A stretch of 64,000 bases of DNA from Pinisolibacter aquiterrae (GTDB taxonomy: Bacteria; Pseudomonadota; Alphaproteobacteria; Rhizobiales; Ancalomicrobiaceae): assembly GCF_019160155.1 (NCBI RefSeq), contig NZ_JAFNIH010000027.1:1-64000 (forward strand). The letters run 5' to 3'. The notes under the pieces were generated by a model. That model was not told where the DNA came from. It worked only from the letters and a program-made list of their open reading frames with translations, and searched no databases. Made by a program: the position numbers and the translations under genes. Below, one piece after another: positions 48,506-58,029 of this stretch; position 1 is the first letter of the stretch; each line of letters begins with the position of its first letter.

Positions 48506-49402
48506 TCAGAGCAGATCGGCCAGGAGCTTCTCGACCTTGCGCTTGTTGGCGTCGTCGAGCGCACCGAGCGGACGGCGCGGCAGGCCGACGTCGAGACCCT
48601 GGGCGGTCAGCGTGTACTTGCAGATCTCCTGCCAGTGGGGCACGCCGGCGGTCTTGTCGTAGAAGAAATAGTCGATGTAGGGCTGGAGCTTCGCCTGCTG
48701 GGCGCGGGCCTTGTCGACGTTCTTCTCGGTGATGCAGATGTCCATGAGGTCGCGGCAGGGGCGCGGCAGCACCGCCGGGAACCCGCTCAGCCATCCGTCG
48801 GCGCCGGCGAGCATGCCTTCCATCGCGGCGTAGTCGTGGCCGTAGAAGATGTCGAGCTTGTCGCCGCAGTGGAAGCGCAGTTCGTGGACGCGGTTGGCGT
48901 CGCCGTGGGCGGCCTTGACCGAGGACACGACGCCCTCGTCGACCAGCGTCTTGACCTCGAGCGGGGTCAGTTCATAGCCGGTGAACCAGGGGTTGTTGTA
49001 GACCATGATCGGAATTTCGATGTTCCGACGCAGTTCGCGGAAATGGTCCAGCACCGCCTTCTTATGCGGGTTGAGATAGTAGGGCAGGATCACCATCACG
49101 CCCGAGGCGCCGTGATCCTCGGCGAACTTGGAGAGGCCGACGGTGTGCAGGGTCGGGTAGAGGCCGGTGCCGCAATAGACGGGAACCTCGCCGCCGATGA
49201 AGGACAGGACGTGGGCGATGACCTCCTTCTGCTCGTCCATGTTCATGGCGATGTTCTCGCCGGTGCTGCCGCAGATCGACAGGTTCTGCGCGCCGTTGTC
49301 GAGCAGCCAGCGGAGATACTTCTCCATCTTGGGCTTGCTGTAGCTCTGATCGTCGTTCCAGATGGTCATACAGGCGGGCATCAACCCGGAAGCCTTGGTC
49401 AT
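48506..49402 (-). CDS. DapA-family (dihydrodipicolinate synthase-like) lyase
   Basis: 298 aa TIM-barrel lyase. The Schiff-base Lys163 is in SSVKAAHGD, Tyr135 in MVYNNPW, and the GSTGEN loop at 45-50 binds the carboxylate of pyruvate-type substrates. The family includes aldolases for keto-deoxy sugar acids and hydroxy-oxo acids as well as lysine biosynthesis. Last gene of a tripartite transporter operon under an IclR regulator, so a catabolic aldolase acting on the imported carboxylate is more likely than DapA itself. Confidence 0.88.
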   Translation of the reverse strand: MTKASGLMPACMTIWNDDQSYSKPKMEKYLRWLLDNGAQNLSICGSTGENIAMNMDEQKEVIAHVLSFIGGEVPVYCGTGLYPTLHTVGLSKFAEDHGASGVMVILPYYLNPHKKAVLDHFRELRRNIEIPIMVYNNPWFTGYELTPLEVKTLVDEGVVSSVKAAHGDANRVHELRFHCGDKLDIFYGHDYAAMEGMLAGADGWLSGFPAVLPRPCRDLMDICITEKNVDKARAQQAKLQPYIDYFFYDKTAGVPHWQEICKYTLTAQGLDVGLPRRPLGALDDANKRKVEKLLADLL

Positions 49403-49586
49403 CGTCGATATCCTTGCATGTCGATTCGGGGCTGCTCGAGCGTCTCTCGGGCGCAGCGGGGTGGCGGGGCGGATGAAGTGTCGGTCTGCGGTCGGTGGTT
49501 CGCGTCCTTTCGCTGTGGCCTCGCCGCCCCTTCGGGCACGGCTCCGCCGTCGACGGTCCAGACGAGGGACCGCCGTGTCGGTGTGG

Positions 49587-49613
49587 GGCCCTTCGGGAAG
49601 GTTCCGAAGGGCC
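49587..49613 (-). terminator. hairpin after first tctC-like gene
   Basis: Perfect 10-bp stem GGCCCTTCGG with its complement around a 7-nt loop, 16 bases after the stop of the tctC-like gene, in a 227-base gap before the lyase gene. Likely a partial terminator or transcript-protecting stem. Confidence 0.6.
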
Positions 49614-49629
49614 GATCGTGGAGGGGGCC

Positions 49630-50610
49630 TCAGGGCGCCTTGGCGACGCCGAGCGCCTCCATCACCTGCCGGGTCTGGGCTTCGTGCGCCTTGATGAAGG
49701 CGGTGAAGCCGGCGGCGTCGAGATAGGTCGTTCCGAAGCCGCGCTCCTTCATGCCGGCCTGGAAGCTCGAGGTCTCGTAGGCCTTGTGGACGGCGCCCTC
49801 GATGCGGGCGACGAGGGCCGGGTCCATGCCGGCCGGTCCGGCGACGCCGCGCCAGGTTCCGCCGGTGACGTCCTTGCCGGTCACTTCCTTGGCGGTCGGC
49901 ACCTTCGGATATTTCTCGAGCCGCGTCGCGGAGAGCACCGCCACCGTCTCGATCAGTCCGGCGTCCTTCAGCGCGTCGGTCTCGGGGATCGAGCACAGCA
50001 CCACGTCGAGACCGCCGGCGGCGAGTTCCTGGAGGCCGGCGGCCGATCCCGACGCCGGGATCAGGTTGATCTTGGCGACGTCGATGCCTTCCGCGAGCAT
50101 GAGCGAGACGAAGGGAATGTCCCAGCTCGCCGAGCAGGTGCCGCCGCAGGAGATCCGCAGGCTCGCCGGATCCTTCTTCAGCGCGGCGACGATGTCGCCG
50201 AGCGACTTCAGCTTGCCCTTGGCGGCGACGTGGACGGCGGCCGGATCGACGTTGACGAGGGCGATCGGGGTGAAGCTCGCGGTGGTGAAGTTCGCCTGAC
50301 CGAGGATCTTGAACTGGGCGAAGGGGGAGAGCTGGCCGAGCGTGTAGCCGTCCGGCTTGGCGCTGGTGTAGGTCGTGTAGCCGACGATGCCGCCGCCCTG
50401 GGCCTGGTTGATGACGTTGATCGGCTGGCCGGCCTTCTCGAGTTCACGCGCCAGCAGGCGGAAGGTGAAGTCGCTGCCGCCGCCGGCGCCGGCCACGACG
50501 ATGAGGTTGATCGGGTGATCGGGCCAGGCCGCCGCCGCGGGACCGGCGAGCAGGGCGCCGGCGACGGTCGCGCTCAGGAGACCAGCGAGAATACTCGACT
50601 TCTTCGACAT
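49630..50610 (-). CDS. TctC-family periplasmic binding protein (copy 1)
   Basis: 326 aa with a clear signal peptide (ILAGLLSATVAGALLAGPAA, cut near residue 27) and the TctC fold (WPDHPINLIVVAGAGGGSD). These proteins bind carboxylates for the tripartite tricarboxylate transporter. GGAGGA precedes the ATG. It lies 71 bases after tctA. The operon has a second, clearly different TctC gene at 52697. Confidence 0.92.
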   Translation of the reverse strand: MSKKSSILAGLLSATVAGALLAGPAAAAWPDHPINLIVVAGAGGGSDFTFRLLARELEKAGQPINVINQAQGGGIVGYTTYTSAKPDGYTLGQLSPFAQFKILGQANFTTASFTPIALVNVDPAAVHVAAKGKLKSLGDIVAALKKDPASLRISCGGTCSASWDIPFVSLMLAEGIDVAKINLIPASGSAAGLQELAAGGLDVVLCSIPETDALKDAGLIETVAVLSATRLEKYPKVPTAKEVTGKDVTGGTWRGVAGPAGMDPALVARIEGAVHKAYETSSFQAGMKERGFGTTYLDAAGFTAFIKAHEAQTRQVMEALGVAKAP

Positions 50611-50681
50611 TTCGTCCTCCGTGATCTTTCTCGAGATCTTTCTTTCTTCGAAAGTCGGGGCAGGGGCCTCGGCTCGGGTCT

Positions 50682-52199
50682 TCACTCGGCTCGCCCCTGT
50701 TCGGCGGCCGGAATCTCGATCGCGTCGCCCGGCCGGAAGACCTTCAGTCCGATGGTGATCGTCCACACCGCCAGGGTGACGACGCCGATGGTTCCGCCGA
50801 TCGGCCGGTCGAAGAAGGTGACGAGATCCCCTTGCGACTTGAGCATCGTCGTCATGAATGTCTGTTCGAGCAGCGGTCCGAGGATGAGCCCGAGGATGGC
50901 CGGCGCGAGCGGGATCTGGTTGGCCTCCATCAGCCAGCCGACGAAGCCGAACACCGCGACCAGACCGACGGCGAACAAGGTGTTCTCGACCGAGAAGGCG
51001 CCGAGCATGCAGAACAGCAGGATCACCGGCGAGATCACCGTGGTCGGCAGGCGCATGATCGAGCGGAAGCTGTGGATGCAGGCGATGCCGAGGGGGATGA
51101 TCAGCAGATTGGCGACGAAGAAGATCGCGAAGATGCCGTAGATCACCTCGGGGCGATTGAGGAACAGCGTCGGGCCGGGGTTGATGCCCTTGATGAACAT
51201 GACGCTGATGACGATCGCGGTGATGGCGTCGCCGGGGATGCCGAAGACCGTCGCGGGGATGTAGGCGCCGCCGAGGCTGGCGTTGTTGGCGGCGCTCGCC
51301 GACATGATGCGCTCGACCGCGCCGTCTTCGTCGGTCTTGCGGCCGACCCGGGAGAACTTGCGCGCGGTGGCGTAGGAGATCCAGGCGGCGATGTCGGAGC
51401 CGGCGCCGGGCAGGGCCCCGACCAGCGTGCCGATCAGGCTGCCGCGCAGGATGCCGATCTTGTGGGTCCACATCAGGCCGGCGGAGGAGCGGATCACGGA
51501 TCCGGTGGCGGCGTTCGCGGCCTCGCCGGCGGCGGGGGCATTGGCGTTGCGCATCAGTTCGGACACGGCGAAGAGGCCGATCAGGATCGGGATCAGGCCG
51601 AGGCCACCCATCAGATCGGACGAGCCGAAGGTGAAGCGCGGCATGCCGGAGACCGGGTCGAGGCCGACGGTCGCCAGGAACAGGCCGAACAACAGCGACG
51701 CCAGCCCCTTGAGCAGGGACGGTCCGGCGACGAAGGTGGCGCAGCTGAGGCCGAGCACGCCGAGCCAGAAATATTCGACCGACGAGAACGACAGCGCGGC
51801 GCGGGCGAGCCAGGGCGCCGACGAGGTCAGGATGATCGCGCTGATCAGCCCGCCGCACACCGACGAGAACAGTCCGGCGCCGAGCGCGACCGCCGACTTG
51901 CCCTTCAGCGTCAGCCCGTGGGCGTCGTCGGTATAGGCGGCGGAGGCGGGCGTGCCGGGCATGCGCAGCAGCGCGCCGGGAATGTCGCCGGCGAAGATCG
52001 CCATCGCCGAGGCGGTGATGATCGAGGCGACCGCCGGCAGCGGCGGCATGAAGATGATGAAGGGGACGAGCAGAGCCGTCGCCATCAGCGCGGTGAGGCC
52101 GGGAATGGCGCCGACGATCAGGCCATAGACCGCCGAGATCACCACGACCGTCCACAGATAGGGGTCGGCCAGTTGCGAGAAGATGGATCCGATCACCAT
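50682..52199 (-). CDS. tctA: Tripartite tricarboxylate transporter large membrane subunit
   Basis: 505 aa TctA family with about 11-12 hydrophobic segments. GLIVGAIPGLTALMATALLVP and GTLVGALPGAGSDIAAWISY are the two family repeats. It forms the cation-coupled channel. Its start overlaps the tctB stop by 7 bases. Confidence 0.94.
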   Translation of the reverse strand: MVIGSIFSQLADPYLWTVVVISAVYGLIVGAIPGLTALMATALLVPFIIFMPPLPAVASIITASAMAIFAGDIPGALLRMPGTPASAAYTDDAHGLTLKGKSAVALGAGLFSSVCGGLISAIILTSSAPWLARAALSFSSVEYFWLGVLGLSCATFVAGPSLLKGLASLLFGLFLATVGLDPVSGMPRFTFGSSDLMGGLGLIPILIGLFAVSELMRNANAPAAGEAANAATGSVIRSSAGLMWTHKIGILRGSLIGTLVGALPGAGSDIAAWISYATARKFSRVGRKTDEDGAVERIMSASAANNASLGGAYIPATVFGIPGDAITAIVISVMFIKGINPGPTLFLNRPEVIYGIFAIFFVANLLIIPLGIACIHSFRSIMRLPTTVISPVILLFCMLGAFSVENTLFAVGLVAVFGFVGWLMEANQIPLAPAILGLILGPLLEQTFMTTMLKSQGDLVTFFDRPIGGTIGVVTLAVWTITIGLKVFRPGDAIEIPAAEQGRAE

Positions 52200-52678
52200 A
52201 TCAGCCACCCGGAGAAAGGTTCGAGGACGCCCCAGGAGAGCGGGACGTGCAGGACCGAGGCGAAGACCAGATTGACCACGACCGCGAGCCCCAGGGCGAG
52301 CGGGAGGCCGCGTCGCGCCGCGACGCCGTTGACGGCGAAGATCGTCGCCAGAAGGATCGTCGCGGTCGCGAGGAAGCCGAGCGGGCCGACGGCGACGATG
52401 TAGAAGACGATGGCGGCCGGGATGATCGCGAAGCGGAGCAGGCCACCGCGGGAGCGCGCCCACTCCGGAACGGTCGCCCAGCTCGAACCGCGCAGAGTGG
52501 AGAGCGCCTGGATCGCGATCAGGGCGCCGACCGTCATCAGGCCGAAGCCGATCAGCATCGGGAAGAAGCCCGGCCCGTAGGCCAGGTGGCGGGGTGGGCG
52601 GAGCATGTATCCCGTCGTCGCCACGAAGGCGCCGAGGCCGAGGATCACGCCACCGACGATGACGTCGTTCACTTTCAT
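52193..52678 (-). CDS. tctB: Tripartite tricarboxylate transporter small membrane subunit
   Basis: 161 aa with four hydrophobic segments, typical of TctB; GPGFFPMLIGFGLMTVGALI is the conserved early stretch. It pairs with TctA. It follows the second tctC-like gene by 18 bases. Confidence 0.9.
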   Translation of the reverse strand: MKVNDVIVGGVILGLGAFVATTGYMLRPPRHLAYGPGFFPMLIGFGLMTVGALIAIQALSTLRGSSWATVPEWARSRGGLLRFAIIPAAIVFYIVAVGPLGFLATATILLATIFAVNGVAARRGLPLALGLAVVVNLVFASVLHVPLSWGVLEPFSGWLIW

Positions 52679-52696
52679 CTGAGGACCCTCGCCGTT

Positions 52697-53677
52697 CTAT
52701 TCGGCGTAGCCGAGGGCGCGCATGACCCGCGCGGTTCCGGTCTCGTAGTCTTCCATCAGCCGCGCGAGATCCTTCGCGCCCGCCCATTTGACGCCGAAGT
52801 TGGCCTTCTTCATCGCGGCGAGGAACTCGGGGCTCTCCACCGTCTTGCGAACGGCGGCCTCCCAGACCGCGATCACGTCGGGCGGGACGCCGGCCGGCCC
52901 GGCGAGGGCGCGCCAGGTGCCGCCGTCGACGGGATGGCCGACCACGTCGCCGGCGAGGGGAACGGTCTCGAACCCGGGGACCGGCTTCGGGCTGAACACC
53001 GCCAGGGGGCGGACCAGACCGGCCTGGGTCAGGGCGGCGGATTCCGGCAGCGACACCGTCTGAAGGTGGACCCCGCCCGAGGCGAGTTCCTGAAGCCCGG
53101 TCGCCGCGCCCTGTCCCGGAATCCAGGACAGACGCGAGACTTCGATGCCGTAGTCGAGCATCACCGCGGCGACGGGCACGTCCCAGACGCTGCCGCAGCC
53201 GCCGCTGCAATGGATCTTGTAGCGCTCGGGGGCGGCCTTCATCGCGTCGAAGGCGTCCTTCAACGTCGCGAAGGGGGAGCCGGAGGCGACCACCAGGGCC
53301 GCGGCATCGCCGTTGAAATTGGCGATCGGGCTGAAGTCGCGGTGCGTGAAGGTCGCCTGACCCGTGTATTTGTAACCCGCATAAGGGAACAGGAGGCCTA
53401 CGGTGTAGCCGTCGGGCGCCGCCTTGACGAGGGTGGTCAGTCCGACCACGCCGCCGCCCTGGCCCTGATTGACGATGGTGACGGCCTGGCCGAGTTCGCG
53501 TTCGAGGCCACGGGCCAACAGGCGGGTGGTGGTGTCGCCACCGCCACCGGCGGCGGCCGGGACGACGATGGTCACGGGGCGTCGGGGAAACTCGCCGGCT
53601 CGGGCGGTGCTCGTCGAGAGCGCCGCGACCAACAGAGCGAGCACGGAGCAGACGATCGGGCCGTTTGGGCTTCTCAT
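52697..53677 (-). CDS. TctC-family periplasmic binding protein (copy 2)
   Basis: 326 aa, signal peptide at residues 1-27 (VLALLVAALSTSTARA), then FPRRPVTIVVPAAAGGGGD. Same family and length as the protein encoded at 49630, but well diverged. Both share ISCGGTCSASWD/IHCSGGCGSVWD-type Cys pairs, suggesting a common ancestor. Two binding proteins may widen the substrate range. It is the first transport gene after iclR. Confidence 0.92.
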   Translation of the reverse strand: MRSPNGPIVCSVLALLVAALSTSTARAGEFPRRPVTIVVPAAAGGGGDTTTRLLARGLERELGQAVTIVNQGQGGGVVGLTTLVKAAPDGYTVGLLFPYAGYKYTGQATFTHRDFSPIANFNGDAAALVVASGSPFATLKDAFDAMKAAPERYKIHCSGGCGSVWDVPVAAVMLDYGIEVSRLSWIPGQGAATGLQELASGGVHLQTVSLPESAALTQAGLVRPLAVFSPKPVPGFETVPLAGDVVGHPVDGGTWRALAGPAGVPPDVIAVWEAAVRKTVESPEFLAAMKKANFGVKWAGAKDLARLMEDYETGTARVMRALGYAE

Positions 53678-53681
53678 GGCT

Positions 53682-53702
53682 TCCTCCTGTTTGAAAGGAG
53701 GA
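53682..53702 (-). promoter_or_regulatory. stem-loop over the ribosome site of tctC copy 2
   Basis: On the minus strand TCCTCC, a 9-base loop and GGAGGA come just before the ATG (53677), so the ribosome site itself is the right arm of a 6-bp hairpin. Upstream, TTGACG with TTTAAT or TAATCC 15-17 bases further on could be a promoter inside the gap. The hairpin would lower translation unless melted. Confidence 0.45.
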
Positions 53703-53772
53703 TTAAACGCATGCTTCTATCTCGTCAATCCCATATTGCGGACTTGCGGCGAATTGTCAGGCAACCAATTCC

Positions 53773-54579
53773 TTATACTCGATCCGGTACCCAACCCAGG
53801 GCGGTGGATATCTTTTCCGCCGTGTGCATGACGGCCGGGGCCAGTCCGTGGACGCGGGTGAGCGGCATGCGTTCGCTGGTGCCGGAGACGCTGATGGCGG
53901 CGAAGACGCGCCCGCGCGAGTCGCGGATCGGCGCGCCGACGCAGCGGATGCCGATTTCGTTCTCCTCGTCGTCGACCGAATAGCCGCGTTCGCGGATCCG
54001 CGCGAGTTCCGCCTCGAGTTCCGGCAGGGTGCTGAAAGTATTCGGTGTTCTCGGCCGAAGCGGCTCCTCCTCGGCGATCCGGGCGATCAGGTCGGGGGCT
54101 TGGAAGGCGAGGAAGGCCTTGCCGACGCCGGTGCAATAGGTCGGCGCCGCCTCGATGGTCGTGACGGTCGTCAGGCGACTGTCGTTCATCTCCTCACGCT
54201 CGATGCAGACCATCTGGCTGCCGTCGAAAATGTGGAGATGGACGACCTCGCCGGTCAGCTGATGGAGTGCGAGGACATGGGGGTGGGCGTGAGTCTCGAG
54301 GTCGAGATTGGCCATGACGGCGCTGCCGAAATAGAACATCTGCAAGCCGAGACGATAGGTCTGGCGCCGTCCATCCTGGTCGAGGAGCGCGACGTCGCGC
54401 AGTGATGCGACAATCCGGTGCACGGTCGTGCGCGGAATGCCGGTTCTCTCGACGATGTCTCCGATCGACAGCTGTCCTCCACCCCGCGTGAAACAGTTGA
54501 GAATGACCATCATCTTGACGAAGAGTTTGGCGACGCCGTCTCTCTGGCCCTCGGTCTCTTCGATCGCCTTCCTGGACAT
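53773..54579 (-). CDS. IclR-family transcriptional regulator
   Basis: 268 aa. HTH near residues 25-65 (LSIGDIVERTGIPRTTVHRIV) and an IclR effector domain from about residue 90 (PTYCTGVGKAFLAF, RGYSVDDEENEIGIRCVGAPI). ATG 54579 with GGAG before it fits the family; a start 26 codons upstream does not. It heads the tricarboxylate-transporter operon and probably controls it and the divergent kinase gene. Confidence 0.92.
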   Translation of the reverse strand: MSRKAIEETEGQRDGVAKLFVKMMVILNCFTRGGGQLSIGDIVERTGIPRTTVHRIVASLRDVALLDQDGRRQTYRLGLQMFYFGSAVMANLDLETHAHPHVLALHQLTGEVVHLHIFDGSQMVCIEREEMNDSRLTTVTTIEAAPTYCTGVGKAFLAFQAPDLIARIAEEEPLRPRTPNTFSTLPELEAELARIRERGYSVDDEENEIGIRCVGAPIRDSRGRVFAAISVSGTSERMPLTRVHGLAPAVMHTAEKISTALGWVPDRV

Positions 54580-54860
54580 TGGAACTCCGATATCGATCAG
54601 AACCTGTGTCGGCCACGCGACGGGCGCCCGACATTCGGCAGAATGGACGAAGCGCACTCCGATTCAACCGTCGCAGTCCGGTCTTTTCGGTGTACATCGA
54701 GCTGAAAATCTTATAATCCGTATTTCGGAATAAGACAATATTTTGCAGTGCGGTATTTCATAAATCGAAGGCGTGACGTGCGATGCCCGGTGGGATGGGC
54801 GCGGGACGGTGACGGTCCGCCCCGCGGATCCCGCGACAGGGCGAGATCGGGAGACGGAAG

Positions 54861-55745
54861 ATGATCGTCGTATTCGGGTCCCTCAATGCCGACTTCGTGT
54901 TCGAGTGCGAGCACGCGCCCGAGGAGGGCGTGACCACGCGGGCCGACGCGTTCCGGCTGGAGGCGGGCGGCAAGGGGGCCAATCAGGCGGCGGCGGCGGC
55001 GCGCGACGGCGCGGAGGTCGCCATGGTCGGGGCGGTCGGGCGCGACGGCATGGCCGAGCGGCTGCTGAGCGCATTGGTGGAGGCCGGCGTCGACGTCGGC
55101 GCGATCGCCCGGGTCGAGGTGTCGACCGGCTGTGCCTCGATCGTCGTCGAGCGGTCCGGCGCCAATCGCATCGTCGTCGCCGGCGGGGCCAACGACGCGG
55201 CCCGCGCCGAGATGATCCCCGAGACGCTCCTGGCGCGGGCGAGTCATCTCGTTCTCCAGATGGAATGCCCGACGGAGGAGGTGGTGGCGGCGATCGCGCG
55301 CGCCCGCGCCGCCGGTGTCCGGGTGGTGCTCAATCTCGCTCCGGCGCGACCGCTGCCGGTCGAGGCCTTGAAGGCCTGCGACGTTCTCGTGGTGAACGAG
55401 ACCGAGGCGGCGGCGCTCGCCGAACGGCTCGACTGCGACGGCGACGCGCCGGCCCTGCGGATGGCGCTCGGCATCGACGTGATCCGAACCCTCGGGGCCG
55501 ACGGTCTCGAGGCGGTGTTCGGCGAGACGATCCACCGTCTGCCGGCGCGCGAGATCGTGGCGGTCGACACCGCGGCGGCGGGAGATTGCTTCGTCGGGGT
55601 CTTCGTCGCGGCGCGCGATCGCGGCGCCGACGTCGCGACGGCGCTCGAGCGCGCCACGGCGGCCTCGGCGCTCGCCTGCGCGACGCGCGGGTGCCAATCC
55701 TCGCTGCCGTCGCGGGCGGCGACCGACGCGTTTCTCGCTCGCTGA
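54861..55745 (+). CDS. Ribokinase-like PfkB-family sugar kinase
   Basis: 294 aa. GSLNADFVF at the start, GGKGANQAAAAARDGA at 36-51 binds the sugar, VVNETEAAALAERL is the middle signature and VDTAAAGDCFVG holds the catalytic Asp (E. coli RbsK also has AAGD here). It phosphorylates ribose or a related sugar. It is divergent from iclR across a 281-base gap with AT-rich DNA; no sugar transporter is next to it. Confidence 0.9.
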   Translation: MIVVFGSLNADFVFECEHAPEEGVTTRADAFRLEAGGKGANQAAAAARDGAEVAMVGAVGRDGMAERLLSALVEAGVDVGAIARVEVSTGCASIVVERSGANRIVVAGGANDAARAEMIPETLLARASHLVLQMECPTEEVVAAIARARAAGVRVVLNLAPARPLPVEALKACDVLVVNETEAAALAERLDCDGDAPALRMALGIDVIRTLGADGLEAVFGETIHRLPAREIVAVDTAAAGDCFVGVFVAARDRGADVATALERATAASALACATRGCQSSLPSRAATDAFLAR

Positions 55746-55844
55746 CGGGGAATCCCTCTCGAGGATGCGACGGGGCCACCGCAGGGGGGGGTGGACCGAC
55801 GCGCGGGCGCGGCGAGAAATTCGTCGGCCCACGAGGGCGTCGTA

Positions 55845-55872
55845 TTGACCTCGACGGCAGACGGCGTAGGCT
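55845..55872 (+). promoter_or_regulatory. candidate sigma-70 promoter of the Ehr operon
   Basis: TTGACC (55845-55850) and TAGGCT (55867-55872) with a 16-base spacer. The -10 is weak. Transcription would start near 55879, just before the operator-like repeat at 55892. Confidence 0.35.
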
Positions 55873-55891
55873 GGATCGGTAATTGATCTGC

Positions 55892-55919
55892 TATCAAGAC
55901 TGATGTGTCAGACTTGATA
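55892..55919. promoter_or_regulatory. operator-like inverted repeat before the Ehr operon
   Basis: TATCAAGACTGA and TCAGACTTGATA face each other across TGTG; 11 of 12 arm positions pair. The part 55893-55909 (ATCAA-N2-CTGATGTGTC) recurs at 63493-63509 next to the XRE regulator gene, so one regulator may bind both ends of the operon. Confidence 0.6.
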
Positions 55920-56016
55920 ATGAATGGGCGGAACGGGACCCGCGGGGTATGCGCGGGGTCTCGTCGCCGATCGCTTCGGCCGCGTGCGTGCAACGCCTGC
56001 CTCGGGGAATGTGTCG

Positions 56017-58029
56017 ATGCCGCTCGTCGGTTTCTTCATCGGCGACGTCGTGTTGCTGGTCTTGGGGGGCGCCGCTCTCGCGTGGGGGCGGCAGCGACGC
56101 GGCTCGGACGCCGTCTATGGCGCCACGCTGGTGCTGTCGCTCGTCGCGTTCGTCGCCGCGCTCGCCCATCTCCTCGGCGCGTCCGGGACGGCGGAGACGC
56201 TGGTGCTGCCGCTCGGCCTTCCGTGGTCGGGCGCGCATTTCCGGATCGACGCGCTCTCCGCCTTCTTCCTCGCGGTGGTCGATTTCGGGGCGGCGGCGGC
56301 CAGCCTCTATGCGATCGGCTACGGCCGGCACGAGCACGAACCGCTGCGCGTTCTGCCGTTCTTCCCGGTCTTCCTCGCGGGCATGAACCTCGTCCTGATC
56401 GCCGACGACGCCTTCACCTTCCTGCTGGCGTGGGAGTTCATGTCGCTCGCCTCCTGGGCGCTGGTGATGGCGCATCACCGCGAGGCGGGCAATCTGCGAG
56501 CCGGCCTCGTCTACGTCACCATGGCGAGCGCCGGCACCTTCGCGCTGCTGCTCGCCTTCGGCCTTCTCGCGGGAACCGACGGCGACTTCACCTTCGCCGC
56601 CATTCGCGCCCATGGTCCGACGCCGGTGGTGGCGGCGGTGGTGCTCGGCCTCGTCCTCTTCGGCACCGGGTCGAAGGCCGGTCTGGTGCCGCTGCACGTC
56701 TGGCTGCCGCTCGCCCATCCGGCGGCGCCGAGCCACGTCTCCGCGCTGATGAGCGGGGTCATGACCAAGGTGGCGATCTATGGCTTCATGCGGGTGACCT
56801 TCGATCTCCTGGGCACGCCGTCCTGGTGGTGGGGCATCCCGGTTCTGATCACCGGGGCGACCACGGCGGTGATCGGGGTTCTGTTCGCGCTGGTGCAGTC
56901 GGATCTGAAGCGCGTCCTCGCCTATTCGACGATCGAGAACATCGGCGTGATCTTCGTCGCGCTGGGTCTCGCGCTCGCCTTCCTGGGCAACGGCTTCACC
57001 GCCGCGGCGGCGCTGGCGATGACGGCGGCGCTGTTCCACGTCCTCAATCATTCGCTGTTCAAGAACCTCCTGTTCTTCGGGGCCGGCGCGGTGCTGACGG
57101 CGACCGGGTCGCGCGATCTCGGGCGCATGGGCGGGCTCTTGAACCGGATGCCGGCGACGGGTCTCTTCGTGCTGATCGGCTGCGCGGCGATCTCGGCGCT
57201 GCCGCCGCTGAACGGCTTCGTCTCGGAATGGCTGGTGTTCCAGGCGATCCTGCTCAGCCCGGCCTTGTGGAGCTGGGCGCTGAAGCTCCTGATCCCGGCG
57301 GTCGGGGCGATGCTGGCGCTGGCGGCGGCGCTGGCGGGGGCCTGTTTCGTCCGGGCCTATGGGATCGCCTTCCTCGGGCGGCCGCGCGGTCCGGAGGCGA
57401 GCGACGCGCGGGAGGTCGACCGCTGGTCGCTGACGGCGATGGGCGTGCTCGCGGTCCTCTGTCTCCTCACCGGCATCTTCCCCGGCGTGGTGATCGACGC
57501 GCTCGCGCCGATCGTCCAGGCCGCGATCGGCGCCGCCATGCCGTCCCAGTCGGCGATCGCCTGGCTCTCGATCGCGCCGATCGCCGAGAGCCGCTCGTCC
57601 TACAACGGCCTTCTGGTGTTCTTCTTCATCGTCAGCTCGGCGCTGCTCGCGGCCTATGCCATTCATCGGTTCGCCTCGGCCGCGATCCGCCGGGCGCCGG
57701 CGTGGGACTGCGGCTTCCCCGAAGCCGATCCGATCACCCAATATTCGGCCGAGAGCTTCTCCCAGCCGGTCCGGCGGGTGTTCGGCAACTTCGCCTTCCG
57801 CGCGCGCGAACGGGTGGAGATGCCGCCGCCCGGCGATCTCCGTCCGGCCCGCTTCGAGGTCACGCTCGTCGATCTCGCCTGGGAGATGCTCTACGCGCCG
57901 CTGATCGGGGTGGTCGGCCGGGTGGCGGACGTGCTCAATCGCGTCCAGTTCCTCACCATTCGGCAATATCTCAGTCTGGTCTTCGCGGCCTTGGTCTTCC
58001 TGTTGCTGGTGCTGGCGTCATGGGGCTGA
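56017..58029 (+). CDS. Ehr complex antiporter-like subunit (HyfB-like)
   Basis: 670 aa membrane protein of the NuoL/HyfB family. FGTGSKAGLVPLHVWLPLAHP holds the conserved Lys and LLAWEFMSLASWAL the Glu. GGGGAA precedes ATG 56017; the open frame extends 31 codons further up through the operator, which argues for the later start. First gene of the second hydrogenase-like cluster. It overlaps the next gene by 10 bases. Only two antiporter-like subunits (B and F) are encoded here, against three in the first cluster. Confidence 0.9.
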   Translation: MPLVGFFIGDVVLLVLGGAALAWGRQRRGSDAVYGATLVLSLVAFVAALAHLLGASGTAETLVLPLGLPWSGAHFRIDALSAFFLAVVDFGAAAASLYAIGYGRHEHEPLRVLPFFPVFLAGMNLVLIADDAFTFLLAWEFMSLASWALVMAHHREAGNLRAGLVYVTMASAGTFALLLAFGLLAGTDGDFTFAAIRAHGPTPVVAAVVLGLVLFGTGSKAGLVPLHVWLPLAHPAAPSHVSALMSGVMTKVAIYGFMRVTFDLLGTPSWWWGIPVLITGATTAVIGVLFALVQSDLKRVLAYSTIENIGVIFVALGLALAFLGNGFTAAAALAMTAALFHVLNHSLFKNLLFFGAGAVLTATGSRDLGRMGGLLNRMPATGLFVLIGCAAISALPPLNGFVSEWLVFQAILLSPALWSWALKLLIPAVGAMLALAAALAGACFVRAYGIAFLGRPRGPEASDAREVDRWSLTAMGVLAVLCLLTGIFPGVVIDALAPIVQAAIGAAMPSQSAIAWLSIAPIAESRSSYNGLLVFFFIVSSALLAAYAIHRFASAAIRRAPAWDCGFPEADPITQYSAESFSQPVRRVFGNFAFRARERVEMPPPGDLRPARFEVTLVDLAWEMLYAPLIGVVGRVADVLNRVQFLTIRQYLSLVFAALVFLLLVLASWG

